In this document: piece after piece, positions 1 through 9,536 of the stretch
Position numbering within the stretch: position 1 is the stretch's first letter
Layout of the letters: each line of letters begins with the position of its first letter
Assembly (NCBI GenBank): GCA_021307315.1
Contig: JAJSPD010000252.1
Location: forward strand, 1-13,207
Reading direction: 5' to 3'
Length of the DNA stretch: 13,207 nucleotides
From: Bisporella sp. PMI_857
Lineage: Eukaryota > Ascomycota > Leotiomycetes > Helotiales > Helotiaceae
The notes under the pieces: generated by a model
What the model was told of the DNA's origin: nothing
What the model saw: only the letters and a program-made list of their open reading frames with translations
The model's database searches: none
Position numbers and translations under genes: made by a program

Positions 1-2188
1 AAGGCCGCAAGCTCGGTATTAATATAATATAACATCCGAAAAACATTTTTTAGGCTTTTATAATACAATTTTTTTTCGCTCGGCTAATTTACTACTTTTT
101 TAATATCGTTTGAAATTTTTTGTACTTTTGCGAAAAAACTTGTAGTAAAAGCCGGATTTACGATTAGTTTAAAAGCAGACTTCGTCGAATTTTTATTCGA
201 AAATCGTAAAAAAAAAAAGCAATTGTACAACTTAATAATTTAAAAGACTTTTTTAATAAACTGTTTTCGCTTTTCGGTTTTCGTTGCTTTGCTTTTTTTT
301 ACAATGCTATTAAACGAAAAGCTAAAGTTACTGCAGTTTTTTTAATTTAGTTTGTCGTTTCGGCTTTTTACTTAACTGTAGTTTTTTTTAGTATTAGTTT
401 TGCAACTTTATTTTTAATAGCTTGTTTTTGTTGAATAGTAACGTGTTTCGAAAAAACAGTTGTAATACTTAAAACTTTATTGCAAGTTTGCTTTGTTTTT
501 AGCGTAAACTTAGTTTTACTTCGACCGAAAACTGTTGCAATACATTGCTTTAAGTTTTTCTAATTTGCTAGCTTATTGCTGCTTGCATTTTTCTAATGTT
601 AAAAATTGTTATTCGCGTTGTTGTTAAACTAGTTTTTATTAGCGTTAATATCGTTTTGTATTAATCGGTAAACTTCGTTAGCTAAACTTTTAATCCGGCT
701 AATATTATGTTAGTTTGTTTGCAGTTTGCAATATTATACTTAAATATTATACATTTTTTTATAATAAAATTATTTTTTAAAGTTGTACAATTATTTAAAA
801 TCGACTTTGTTTAGTTTTTTTAATCGATTAATTTAAACAGCAACACTGCTATTCGTTTAGCGCGTAAATATAGTAACTAGTATATTTAAACTTAAAAAAA
901 AAGCAGTGTAATAGTATTGTAAATATTAAGCGTAAAATAGTCAAAAAAAGTTGAAACGAAGTTAGTTTAAAACTAGTTTTACAAATCGTTTTTGTTTTAT
1001 TGTAATCGGCGCGCTTTATTGAAATTACACGAAATCTTTTACTACGTGCTAATGTTAACAATTACTAAGCTCGAATTTTTTTGTATACTCAATTTTGCAC
1101 TTGTATATAATAACTTTATTTGTTAATTTGTCGAATTAAGCTTGTGCAGCTACAATATTTTCGTTTTCAACTTTTAGCAGTACTAACAGTATATTTGCTA
1201 CTTTATATTATTATTTAGCTTCGATTTTTTGTTAACTACTAAGCTAATATATTTGCAAATAATATTGCAGTATCGAATATGCTTTTTTTTGTATTTATAC
1301 AGTTAATTTGTTTAACTAAGTTTTTAAAACTTTTTTACAATTTTTGTTTACTTTAGAATTACGTACTAATTCCGCTACTAGTTTAACAAATCTTTTTACT
1401 ATATACGTTAATGTTTCGGCAATATTATTGTTATTAAATATAAACCGTTTAATCGCGTTTCGAAAAGTTAAACGACTATTTTTTTTAAAAAAATTCTGTA
1501 CTTTTATATAAAAACGACTAGATTTAAACTAAATTTTGCTGTATACGAACTAAAGTAAATAGTAGCAAATCCGATAACAAAAGTAAAACGAAAATACTTT
1601 AAAATACACTTAAAGCTAACTTTTTATAATACTGTGTTTATAATATATAACGCTTCGGACCGAGCAAAAAAATTAATAGTTTTGAAATTTTATTTTTGAA
1701 ATTCGATTTCTAAAAAAGCACTATTTTAATATAGCCGGCGTACTCGCGAAATATTATTTGCAGCTAAATTCTTAACAGCAGCGTTTTTACTTTTACTAAA
1801 TGTTTAATTTAATTCCGAACTTGCATTTTAAAAGTCTAAGTTTTTTACTTTAAACAAAAAACTTTTCGAACTAAAAAAACTAAAATATAGCATTTAATTT
1901 AGTTAAGCTTATAAAAACAGTAGCAAATAACAACAATTTAGTACTATTGCAAAATAAGTTCGAAAGTAAAAAAGAATTTCAGTTAGCGATAAAGCAGTAT
2001 TTAAAGCAATTGCGAAATTTAAACAAAGCTCGTAAATATATTTTTAATTCGCAAATGCATTAATTAATACTTTATTATAAAGTTTAAGCTAAAGTAAATA
2101 CCGAAACATGTATACATTTTAGCGAGCAACAATAAAAAAAAAAAGTTTGCTCGTTTTTTTACTATAAATTAACAAAGTGCAATTCGAA
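1..2188. other. A+T-rich RIP-like repeat wasteland, no gene seen
   Basis: No reading frame of credible length or composition occurs on either strand; the longest open stretch (minus, 849-1061) is low-complexity and resembles nothing I know. The DNA is dominated by A/T runs with frequent CpG, GpC, ApC and GpT steps, while TCA, CCA, TGA and TGG are rare. This fits repeats eroded by C-to-T mutation on both strands rather than ordinary intergenic DNA. A short hairpin with arms at 2123-2129 and 2147-2153 lies near the right end and is probably incidental. What the region was before mutation cannot be told by eye. Confidence 0.6.
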
Positions 2189-2190
2189 TA

Positions 2191-2244
2191 ACGTAGTTCA
2201 CAAGCGAGTTGGCCACACAAGCGAATTGGCCAATTTTTCTTGGC
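2191..2244 (+). repeat. Left terminal inverted repeat of the Fot1-like element
   Basis: Pairs with 3973-4026 over 54 bp with one mismatch (A here, G in the partner, at repeat position 35). It contains two adjacent 17-bp copies of CACAAGCGARTTGGCCA (2199-2215 and 2216-2232), likely paired binding sites for the transposase; that role is inference. Confidence 0.93.
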
Positions 2245-2296
2245 ATGCAAACAAAATTTGAAATAACACAACAATTACTTAATTAAATTATTAAAG

Positions 2297-3929
2297 CTAT
2301 TCAGAATCGGAATTATCAAGCTCAATTCTATTATTTCGCATTTTGTACGTTGTGTCTAAATTCTCCGCACGCTTTACATCGTCGTTGTTGCGGTCGCCAA
2401 CTTTCGTACGACTACTAGTTTGAACCAAATCAGTCTGTAATTGCGCGTTAACGTCAATTTGAGCTTGAAATCTTGCGCATTTTGTAAACTAAGTATTCTT
2501 CGTTTTGAATTCGACGTTTTTTCGTTCGACAGCGTGACTAAGTTTATTATTTGCTTTGCGCAATGCAGCGTTTTTTCGCGTAACAAAACTAGTTCGTAGA
2601 TTGCACCGTTGCACTTTTTGCAAACTGATCTACACTTGACAAAAGCGCGGTTAGCGAGCTATTTTGATGTTGTACGATTTTTTTTTTACATATTTAGTAT
2701 GTAATTGCGTTTCGATCACGTTGTGCGGCGTTTTTGGCTTTTATGCCGCAAGCAAATCGGACGAAGTTGGCGGCGGAGTTAGCGTAAAAACTCGAATATC
2801 AAGCTGTGAAATCACATATTGCGAATCGTACGGCACTAAACCAGTTCCGCGGAATCCTTTCGAATGTTTGACTTGTAAATGCTGCACGAAACGCAGCGTG
2901 AAATGCAAAAAAAAGTCTTTTTTCGAAATGTAAGTAATATGCGCGCGCATCAATTTTTCAATTTCAGCGCTGTACGAACGTTTTAAAGCTCGAAAACACT
3001 TAACATTAAAAAGTTAAAGCTTGTAAAACGAATAAGCAAGTATACATAAAGTAATAATGTTGTGATTTTTGCAATATAGCTTAAAATCGGTCGAATAATG
3101 ACTTTCGTGTCCGTCAAGAATCAAAAGTCGATATACACTTTTCGTACGAGGTTTTGTATGTCGATTAAAGTGCTGAATCCAATCTAAACTTCGCTTATTT
3201 GTAGTTAGCTATTTGCAGTTACTGCAATAACCTAATCGTGCAGCAATTGACTATTTTTATACCAGAACGACAAGTAAGTTTTGCTCGCAACAATAATATA
3301 TAGCAGCACTGCAAACCTATTTGCACTGATTTTTGAATAACTGTAAACTATTCTCGATTGCTTTGCTGCTTTGTACGAGCTTTTTTTTTGCGTTTAGCGC
3401 TTGTTACAACTATTTCGGACGATATTTGGCCTATTAAAAACTCTGTTTCGTTAAAGTTATATATGTCGTTTTAAGAATTCCGTACTTGTCAATTGTGTTT
3501 TGTACGAAGCGAAACTACGCGTTATACGCTTTTGATTTCGCATTTGGCTTTTTAATAATCAATTTAACGACTAAAACGCGTCCGCAATTGTGATTGTCGT
3601 TGTACAAAGTTCGTAGTTCAGTTTTTTCCGACGCGTTGCGCGTTTCGGTCCGCGAGCAGTCGATTTGCTATATTTTCAACACAACTAACTCGAAAAAAAA
3701 TGATCGCGAATCCAAGTCAAAATATGTCGTACGATCGTTTTTTTTCTAACAGAGTTAGTTTTCGATTCTGAAGAATAATATCGCGTCGTGCAGATGTTCC
3801 GTGTAATTATTAGACAGTGTCGTACGAGCACATTATATATCCGCGCAATAACTCTAATCTTTAACTGTGGTTATTTTTAAGAGTTTTTACAGCTAGTACA
3901 AAATCAGACTCTTTCCACGTACGACCCAT
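2297..3929 (-). pseudogene. Fot1/pogo-like transposase pseudogene (DDE superfamily), RIP-degraded
   Basis: When intact this would be a nuclear cut-and-paste transposase of about 540 residues. A clean start (MGRTWKESDFVLAVKTL) lies at 3929. Homology then runs through an N-terminal HTH/CENP-B-like region (ANRLLADRNAQRVGKN, near 3640-3690), the first catalytic block read as NFNETEFLIG (near 3430-3460), the second block LLILDGHESHYSTDF (about 3090-3125), the third block near 3005-3020, the pogo-type block GFRGTGLVPYDSQYVISQLD (about 2790-2860) and a zinc-knuckle remnant RRCKACGEFRHN (about 2350-2386). Many stops fit CAA-to-TAA or TGG-to-TAG changes. At least three frame changes are visible, near 3470, near 3500-3540 and between 2380 and 2530. 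The first and third catalytic Asp now read Asn; the second Asp is kept. The spacing of second to third site, 35 residues between them, fits the DD35D pattern of Fot1. Family call is firm; the exact end (TAG at 2297-2299, after NSDSE) is probable. Confidence 0.9.
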
Positions 3930-3972
3930 TTTTGTAAAAAAAGTTATTTGGTTTAAAATCAAAAGTTCGTAC

Positions 3973-4026
3973 GCCAAGAAAAATTGGCCAACTCGCTTGT
4001 GTGGCCAACTCGCTTGTGAACTACGT
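3973..4026 (-). repeat. Right terminal inverted repeat of the Fot1-like element
   Basis: Reverse complement of 2191-2244 with one mismatch. It again carries two abutting 17-bp copies of the CACAAGCGA..TTGGCCA motif, here identical to each other, and is followed by the TA duplication at 4027-4028. The transposase start codon lies 44 bp inside this repeat, so the promoter of the element must sit in or just beside this end. Confidence 0.93.
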
Positions 4027-4028
4027 TA

Positions 4029-6215
4029 TATAGTAGTATTAAACAATTTAATCGCAAATTGCTTTTTGTACAAGTTTATACAGTGTTTTAGTCGCTTTAA
4101 ATTATACATAAAGTATAACTGTTGTTGTTTATTGTATATATAATAAACATCGGCAAAACGACGTAAACTTTTGCTTTTTATTACGTTTAGTATACAATTA
4201 ACACTATACACGTTGTTATTCGCGTTTTTTTAAAACATTATTTCGATACAAAAGTAATGTAAAACAAAAACAAATATTTCAACAACGATGCAATGTACTA
4301 GAAATATAAATTCGACTGTTTTTGTTAGTTTAATAGTTTATTATTTTTCGTAAAAAAACAACTCGAAAACACAGTAATATTAATACTATTCAAACTGTTA
4401 AATATATAAAAGTTTAAACATTTTCAATGTTTACTTTACGTTTTAAATAAAACTTTTATCCGTTTTGCAATTGTTTATTATATTAATACTAGCTAAAAAA
4501 GTCAAATTTCTGCTAAAAAGTAAAAATTGTTTCGCAGTAAAAAAAACAAGTATATAAACGAAAATAGCGATTTTATAGTATCGGTGTTTTTTTCACGATT
4601 CGAAATAAGCTAGTTATAGTGCTTAGTACTGCGAATTTATTATTAAGCAATTTATCGACAAGTTACGAACTAAAAATACAAACGTTAAACTTTTTAACTC
4701 GAAAGTATAACTGTACAAATAAACGCGAAAAATGTATACAACTAAACCGAAGCCGATTAGTAAAAAGTCCGAGTCGTACTAAATGTATTATATTTTTTTT
4801 TTTTAAAAACGAAGCGCATTTTCGAAAAAGTTAAAATACTCTATTAAAACGTGCTAAACGCGACAGTTAGAAATAATAAACGTTCGAATCGTACTTTTTG
4901 CTTTTAAGACACCGTTAACGAATAGTTTATTAAATTTGAAATTTTAGTGTTTTAATAAAAACAATTAATAAAATATAATAATGTATTAAAAATTAAATAA
5001 GCGACAACTAAAAAACTTAAGCGTAAAATAAGTAAGTATTGTTAAAACAACTTTGAATTAAACTCGAGTTATATTAACAGCGTTATATTAAAGTTTACTT
5101 ATTAGTTAAAAAGCTTTTTTTTCGGTTTACTACAACTTTCGATTTTTTTAAGTTTTTTTTGTAAAGTTTTAAAAACGTTTACAAAAAAATAGTGTATATT
5201 TATTTTAAAGCTTAAACTGCAAATTCGAACAAAATACACAAATTAAAACTAACGTTTAAAAAAGCAAGAAAAGTTGCGCGTTGTAAATATTTTAAAAGCA
5301 TAAAACTTATTGTAGTTACGTTTTTTTAGCAAATTAAATGTTAGTTTTTACTACAAATTACGACTATACGTATTTTTTTTATTTTTTAGAATATTGTATA
5401 TTATAATAGTACATCGTTAAATTAACAGAAAACGAGTAAATACAACATTTTTACAATCAAAAAGCGTTACAAAATAGAAATTTACGCAACTAAATCACGA
5501 TTCGTACTATAATAACTTAGTTTATATTGTTTAATCGTTAAAGAAATTAGTAAAATTAAAAAATTCTTAACTAGTTTCAAAAAACTATTAATAAAAAAAA
5601 AAGCTCGCTCGTTTAATATTTTGCTTTTACTTTTATGTCGAACTTATATAATGTACTTAGTATATACTATTACTTTTTATTTCATTTTTAAAAAAGCAAA
5701 AATTTAATAAGTTTACAACAGTACTTTCGGTTTACACGAAATATTTTTGAAAAAATATTGTTTTCGTTAACAAAACAATAACAAAAGCAAAATCAACAAC
5801 GAGCTAAAAAAATTTTATACTGATTTTTATTTTTTACGCTTGTTGCAAAACAAAAAACTTTTCGCTACGTTATAGCAACGAGTTTGCTTTTTTCGTAAAA
5901 CTAACGCTAACGAAGCGATTGCTATTATTTTTTTAAAACTTGACTTTAAAGCGGAAACTATAGCTTAAAATTTTTTCGATATTAGCGCAAAGTAACAAAA
6001 ACGAAGTAGTGCACTTTTTTTTGCTACTAGCTAAGCTAATAATGTAAAAAATAAATTATAACGTTAATAAACTGCGTGCAAGCATAAAAAAAGCAGCTAC
6101 ACGAAAAGTCAACGAAAAAATTAATTTAAACAATAACTCGAAAAACATAAAAAACTTATTTGCCGATAACGCGTAAAACTAATATATAAATTATAATCAA
6201 ACACTAATAAAAAAA
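4029..6215. other. A+T-rich RIP-like region, no gene seen
   Basis: About 2.2 kb of A/T-dominated sequence with the same skew as 1-2188. Short open frames (minus 4026-4211, plus 4619-4834) are lysine-, asparagine- and phenylalanine-rich, begin or end at random, and show no motif I recognise. No terminal repeats, tRNA-like sequence or long tandem structure was seen. It is probably old mutated repeat DNA of unknown family. Confidence 0.55.
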
Positions 6216-7219
6216 GTTTTTTAACTAGTTGTTCTACTTTTTTTGCTAAACCGTTTTTGTAACAACGGCTTTTTAAACTAGCTTGTGTAAAACCGTTTTC
6301 GCAATAACGCTTTTAAACCAGTTGTGTAAAACTGTTTTCGAAACAACCGCTTTCTAAACCGGCTTATGCAAAACTGCTTTTACAACAACGCTCTTTAAAC
6401 TAGCTTATACAAAACTGCTTTTACGACAACCGCTTTTAAACTATTTTATGCAAAACTGCTTTTACAACAACCGCTTTTTAAACTAGCTTACGCAAAACCG
6501 TTTTACAACAACTGCTTTTTAAACCGGCTTATACAAAACTGTTTTACAACAACCGCTTTTTAAACCAGTTTATGCAAAACTGTTTTACAACAACCGTTTT
6601 TTAAACCGGCTTATGTTAACCGTTTTTAAAACAACTACTTTTTAAACTAGCTTGTGTAAAACCGTTTTCGAAACAACCGCTTTTTAAACCAGTCTGTGTA
6701 AAACTGTTTTTACAACAACTGCTTTTTAAACCGGCCTATGCTTAACCGTTTTTAAAACAACTGCTTTTTAAACCAGCCTGTATAAAACCGTTTTCGAAAC
6801 AACCGCTTTTTAAACAGCTGTGTAAAACTGTTTTTACAACAACCGCTTTTTAAACCGGCCTATACTTAACCGTTTTTAAAACAACCGCTTTTCAAACTAG
6901 CCTGTATAAAACCGTTTTCGAAACAACGCTTTTAAACTAGCTTGTATGTAAAACTTTTTTGTAACAACCGCTTTTTAAACCAGCTTGTGTAAAACTGTTT
7001 TTACAACAACCGCTTTTAAATTAGCTTATGCAAAACTGCTTTTACAACAACCGCTTTTTAAACCGGCTTATATAAAACTGCTTTTACAACAACGTTTTTT
7101 AAACCGGCTTATACAAAACTACTTTTACAACAACCGCTTCTTAAACTAGCTTATGTAAAACCGTTCTCGAAACAACTGCTTTTTAAACAGCTTATACAAA
7201 ACCGTTTTTGTATTAACTA
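6216..7219. repeat. Minisatellite: about 23 tandem units of about 42 bp with higher-order structure
   Basis: Units follow the pattern TTTTTAAACYRGYTT, then a variable dinucleotide, then AAAACYGYTTTT and ACAACAACCGC, with lengths of about 38-43 bp. Between about 6600 and 6940 three unit types alternate in order: one with CCGTTTTCGAAAC, one with CTGTTTTTACAAC, and one with TTAACCGTTTTTAAAAC. The last recurs at 6616, 6742 and 6866, giving steps of 126 and 124 bp. Most differences between units are transitions at C or G (CCGG, CCAG, CTAG; CCG, CTG), as expected from C-to-T mutation after amplification. Outside the central block the units are less ordered. No coding potential. The outer limits are fuzzy because edge units decay into the flanks. 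Confidence 0.92.
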
Positions 7220-7343
7220 CTTTTTTGTTAACTTTATTACTTTTTCTGTTGTTATTAAATTGCTTGGACTTTAAAATTAGCGATCATTTAATAGCTATCT
7301 GTAAGTATAATAGTATATTCTATATTATAGCCTAGCCAAAAAG

Positions 7344-7392
7344 TGCTAATGCACCAACTAAAAACTATAAATTCTAGTTGGTGTCGTTAGCA
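7344..7392. repeat. Imperfect inverted repeat, about 18-bp arms with a 14-nt loop
   Basis: The arm TGCTAATGCACCAACTA (7344-7360) pairs with 7375-7392 (TAGTTGGTGTCGTTAGCA) around a 14-nt spacer. The innermost nine pairs are perfect. The stretch is less A/T-biased than its surroundings and may be the end of a degraded mobile element; nothing identifies which. Confidence 0.7.
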
Positions 7393-7437
7393 TGTTGTTA
7401 GTATGTTGTTGGCATATTGTTGGCACGCTGTTGGGCC
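7385..7437. repeat. 11-bp tandem repeat, four to five copies
   Basis: Successive units GTTGTTAGTAT (7394-7404), GTTGTTGGCAT (7405-7415), ATTGTTGGCAC (7416-7426) and GCTGTTGGGCC (7427-7437) follow a partial unit CGTTAGCAT that overlaps the right arm of the inverted repeat. The units become more GC-rich from left to right. Function unknown. Confidence 0.75.
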
Positions 7438-8378
7438 AATGACACAATTCGCTAATTGTTAAAACCCTGGCAACATATTTTTTTCCCGATGTTTTAAAAT
7501 TTATACAAAAATACTATATCGAATATACAAACACCGATAAAAAGTATAATAAACTTTGTTGCTTAGTTTAATTAAAGTAAACTGTTTTGCAATTTTTACA
7601 ATTAGCAACGTATCGCTTACAGTTTGTATTTATGCCGATTTAGTAGTATTTCGAAATAAGCAACTAATAAGTTTTAGTACTACTCGGATATACGCTAAAA
7701 AATTAATTATACGCTTTTTAAATAAAACGAATACCAAAAAAATGGTTTAAAATACACACAGCTTTTTTTTGTATAATAACAGCTTGTTTTCGATATAATA
7801 ACTTTTAAATAAAGTTTTTCGTAAATTAAAAAAAAACTTACAGTTAACTTGTCGTAATTTAATTACTAATTTTACAAAATTTAAAAAAAAGTTCGAAAAA
7901 GTTTCGAAGTTTAAAAAATATATATTTATAGCGAATATATATAGCTCGGCCAGTTCGGCATTAATTTAAAAATCGAAACAATAAAGTTTAAAAAGTACTT
8001 TAAAACAGCTGTTTTTTTACTTTTTTTTATATAGCTACGTTTTGTTTTTTCGGCTAAAAATATTAACTTTAAAGTTGTTTTTGTTTAACGTATACATAAT
8101 TTTGAAATTAAAGTTAAAATTTTTTTTTATTTAACGTACTTGTTTAGTTGTAAATACTTTAATTGTTATAAAGTATTTTAATAACTTGTAATTCAAGTAA
8201 ACGCTAATTTAGCTTTAAACCGATATAAATTCGAATTGCTATTTACAAAATACTTTTACAATAACGTATAGCTTTTTGTTGTAAATTTTTTAGTTTACTT
8301 TATAACTTAACAAAACGTGCAAATAAAAGCCGACAAAATACTATTAACTTTAAAAGTATTTTTAAAAAATAACACTAG
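7438..8378. other. A+T-rich region, no gene seen
   Basis: Begins with a short less-biased stretch (to about 7490) continuing from the 11-bp repeat, then returns to RIP-like A/T-rich DNA. The open frame at 7556-7750 on the plus strand translates to a product with no motif I can place. No terminal repeat or RNA gene was seen. Confidence 0.5.
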
Positions 8379-8858
8379 TGTAACGTCCTAGATAGCCTTA
8401 GGCCTAAGTAGCTGGGCTTGGGGCTTGTTGGTTGGTATAATATGTATGGAATAGACTAGACGCGGTTTTCACTAAAAAGTGAAACGTTACAAGTATAACA
8501 AAATAAACTATATTGCTAAACTATAAAGTAAGTTGAGCACGAAGCTTTTAAACTACTGTGGAGGGGAACATGCTGAAGAGCAAGAACAGCAACAGGATCT
8601 AGCTCAAAACCTGTAGGCGTGGTATCGGTATCTGTAGCATACTTGGGAGAGCACCGGCGAGCCTAAGCTCTATATAACAAATAAACGTCGATAGCTTATA
8701 AAAGAGTAATATATAGAAGGGTAGAAAAAGATTGTATTGTTGATCATCCATGGTGTGCCTTCATATCGAAGGCAAGACTTATATACAACTCATGCTCCTC
8801 AGATCACATGACGCGCCACGTGACAAAATAGCAAAAAGAGAAAATCAACCCCACTACA
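8379..8858 (-). mobile_element. Probable solo LTR or LTR fragment, minus strand
   Basis: A 480-bp island clearly less A/T-rich than both sides. Read on the minus strand it opens TGTAGTGGGG (from 8858) and closes GGACGTTACA (to 8379), so it has the TG...CA ends of an LTR. It holds a TATATAAG box (8778-8785, minus) about 70 bp from its start and a CACGTGA motif (8817-8823) just upstream of that. No clear 5-bp target duplication is found at these exact ends; a CACTA at 8373-8377 and 8857-8861 is offset from them. An alternative reading is a smaller element 8379-8491, whose ends TGTAACG and CGTTACA are inverted copies. No coding region. The retrotransposon class cannot be decided. Confidence 0.5.
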
Positions 8859-9238
8859 CTACGAAGCTATGTCTATTTATATACTATAGTTTAAGTTAGA
8901 GTTTTCTAGAGTTTTTAAAGTTTATATAGACTTTTTGTACTTTTTCCGACTTTATTACGTAACTGAAATCGCTAAATACCGAAATCTAGTTGCTGTTTAA
9001 TGTTTTACTCGCTTAAGTTTTTAGAATGCTTGTGCATTTTAAAACAGTTTAGTGTTTTAAAGCACGTTATTCTAAAGCATCGCAATATTTTGAAATGCCG
9101 TTCGTAACATTATTTCTTTTCTGTTTTAGCGTGCTTTTACGCTTAAATATATATAAAGAAATTTCACGCAAAAGCATAGCTTTTTTTTTTTTTTTACTAT
9201 ACTACTTTAACGTACGAGCAAAATCAAAAATCGTAGTA
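8859..9238. other. A+T-rich spacer between two LTR-like islands
   Basis: About 380 bp of RIP-like DNA with a 15-bp T run near 9180-9195. No gene, terminal repeat or internal retrotransposon sequence (primer-binding site, polypurine tract) links the islands on either side, so they are separate insertions rather than the two ends of one element. Confidence 0.5.
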
Positions 9239-9367
9239 AAAGTTGTCACGGCCCTGGCCATATCTTGAGCTTAGCGCCAGACACCGCAAAGCTCGGTAGA
9301 GCTTGGCCCCTGTTGCTACGGGGCTCGGCATCCCAGGGCTTGGCGACTGACCCTACAGGGCTCGCTT

Positions 9368-9388
9368 ACACTGGCCCCTAGCCAGTGT
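9368..9388 (+). promoter_or_regulatory. Perfect 8-bp hairpin immediately upstream of the LTR TATA box
   Basis: Arms ACACTGGC (9368-9375) and GCCAGTGT (9381-9388) flank the 5-nt loop CCCTA; the TATA box begins 5 bp after the right arm. It may be a dyad binding site for a regulator of LTR transcription. The symmetry is seen; the role is inferred. Confidence 0.5.
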
Positions 9389-9392
9389 CCTG

Positions 9393-9400
9393 TATATAAA
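9393..9400 (+). promoter_or_regulatory. TATA box of the solo LTR
   Basis: TATATAAA about 150 bp into the LTR, followed by a pyrimidine-rich stretch (about 9407-9425) of the sort found around fungal transcription starts. In an intact element it would place the U3/R border shortly downstream. Confidence 0.6.
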
Positions 9401-9536
9401 GCACTACTCTCCTTTCCTTTTTCTGCCTGTAGCTTGTTCTCTTAGTTATAACGATTGATAGTTGTTCACACCTCTGAGTCCTTCTACCTAGATCTACGGA
9501 TCGAAATCCCTGTTCAGCTTGAGTTGTTACAAAAGT

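Larger units (their letters stand above)
2191..4026 (-). mobile_element. Fot1/pogo-like (Tc1/mariner superfamily) DNA transposon, full length, RIP-inactivated
   Basis: The element is 1836 bp, bounded by TA on both sides (2189-2190 and 4027-4028), the target duplication expected for the Tc1/mariner superfamily. Its 54-bp terminal inverted repeats match at 53 of 54 positions and begin ACGTAGTTCACAAGCGAG. The length and single minus-strand transposase are as expected for the fungal Fot1 family. The coding region fills nearly the whole interior. The ends are well preserved while the transposase is destroyed, so the copy cannot mobilise itself, although its ends could perhaps be used by a transposase supplied elsewhere. 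Family assignment rests on the pogo-type motifs of the pseudogene, described separately. Confidence is high for class and boundaries, lower for the exact subfamily. Confidence 0.93.
9244..9531 (+). mobile_element. Solo LTR (288 bp) with intact 5-bp target duplication
   Basis: Starts TGTCACGGCC and ends GAGTTGTTACA, with the near-inverted ends TGTCAC and GTTACA typical of LTRs. It is flanked by perfect direct repeats AAAGT at 9239-9243 and 9532-9536, the 5-bp duplication made by Ty3/gypsy and Ty1/copia integrases. No internal retrotransposon sequence follows, so this is a solo LTR left by recombination between two LTRs. A TATATAAA box at 9393-9400 gives plus orientation. Base composition is balanced, in sharp contrast to the surroundings, and there is no sign of RIP, as expected for a short or recent insertion. 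Gypsy or copia cannot be decided from the LTR alone. Confidence 0.9.

Noticed and set aside
2123..2160. Hairpin (CGAGCAA / TTGCTCG) followed by a T run, like a bacterial terminator
   Set aside because: The window is fungal in character, no transcribed gene leads into it, and T runs are everywhere in this composition.
2374..2586. 70-residue minus-strand open frame as a separate gene
   Set aside because: It is a fragment of the C-terminal part of the Fot1-like transposase in one of its shifted frames and has no start of its own that makes sense.
2664..2933. 89-residue plus-strand open frame with several cysteines, resembling a small secreted protein
   Set aside because: It lies antisense to the transposase pseudogene, whose minus-strand frame here carries the recognisable GFRGTGLVPYD block. 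The cysteines are a by-product of the opposite strand.
4619..4834. 71-residue open frame as a gene
   Set aside because: Low-complexity composition, no family motif, and embedded in mutated A/T-rich DNA.
6216..7219. CRISPR array, because of regular repeats
   Set aside because: The units abut without unique spacers and vary among themselves; this is a minisatellite.
7556..7750. 64-residue open frame as a reverse-transcriptase remnant
   Set aside because: The segment CIYADLVVF loosely recalls a YADD box, but the aspartate pair is absent and no neighbouring RT motifs could be found.
8379..9531. The two less A/T-rich islands as the paired LTRs of one retrotransposon
   Set aside because: Their sequences are unrelated, their orientations are opposite, their lengths differ (480 and 288 bp), and the 9244-9531 island has its own target duplication.
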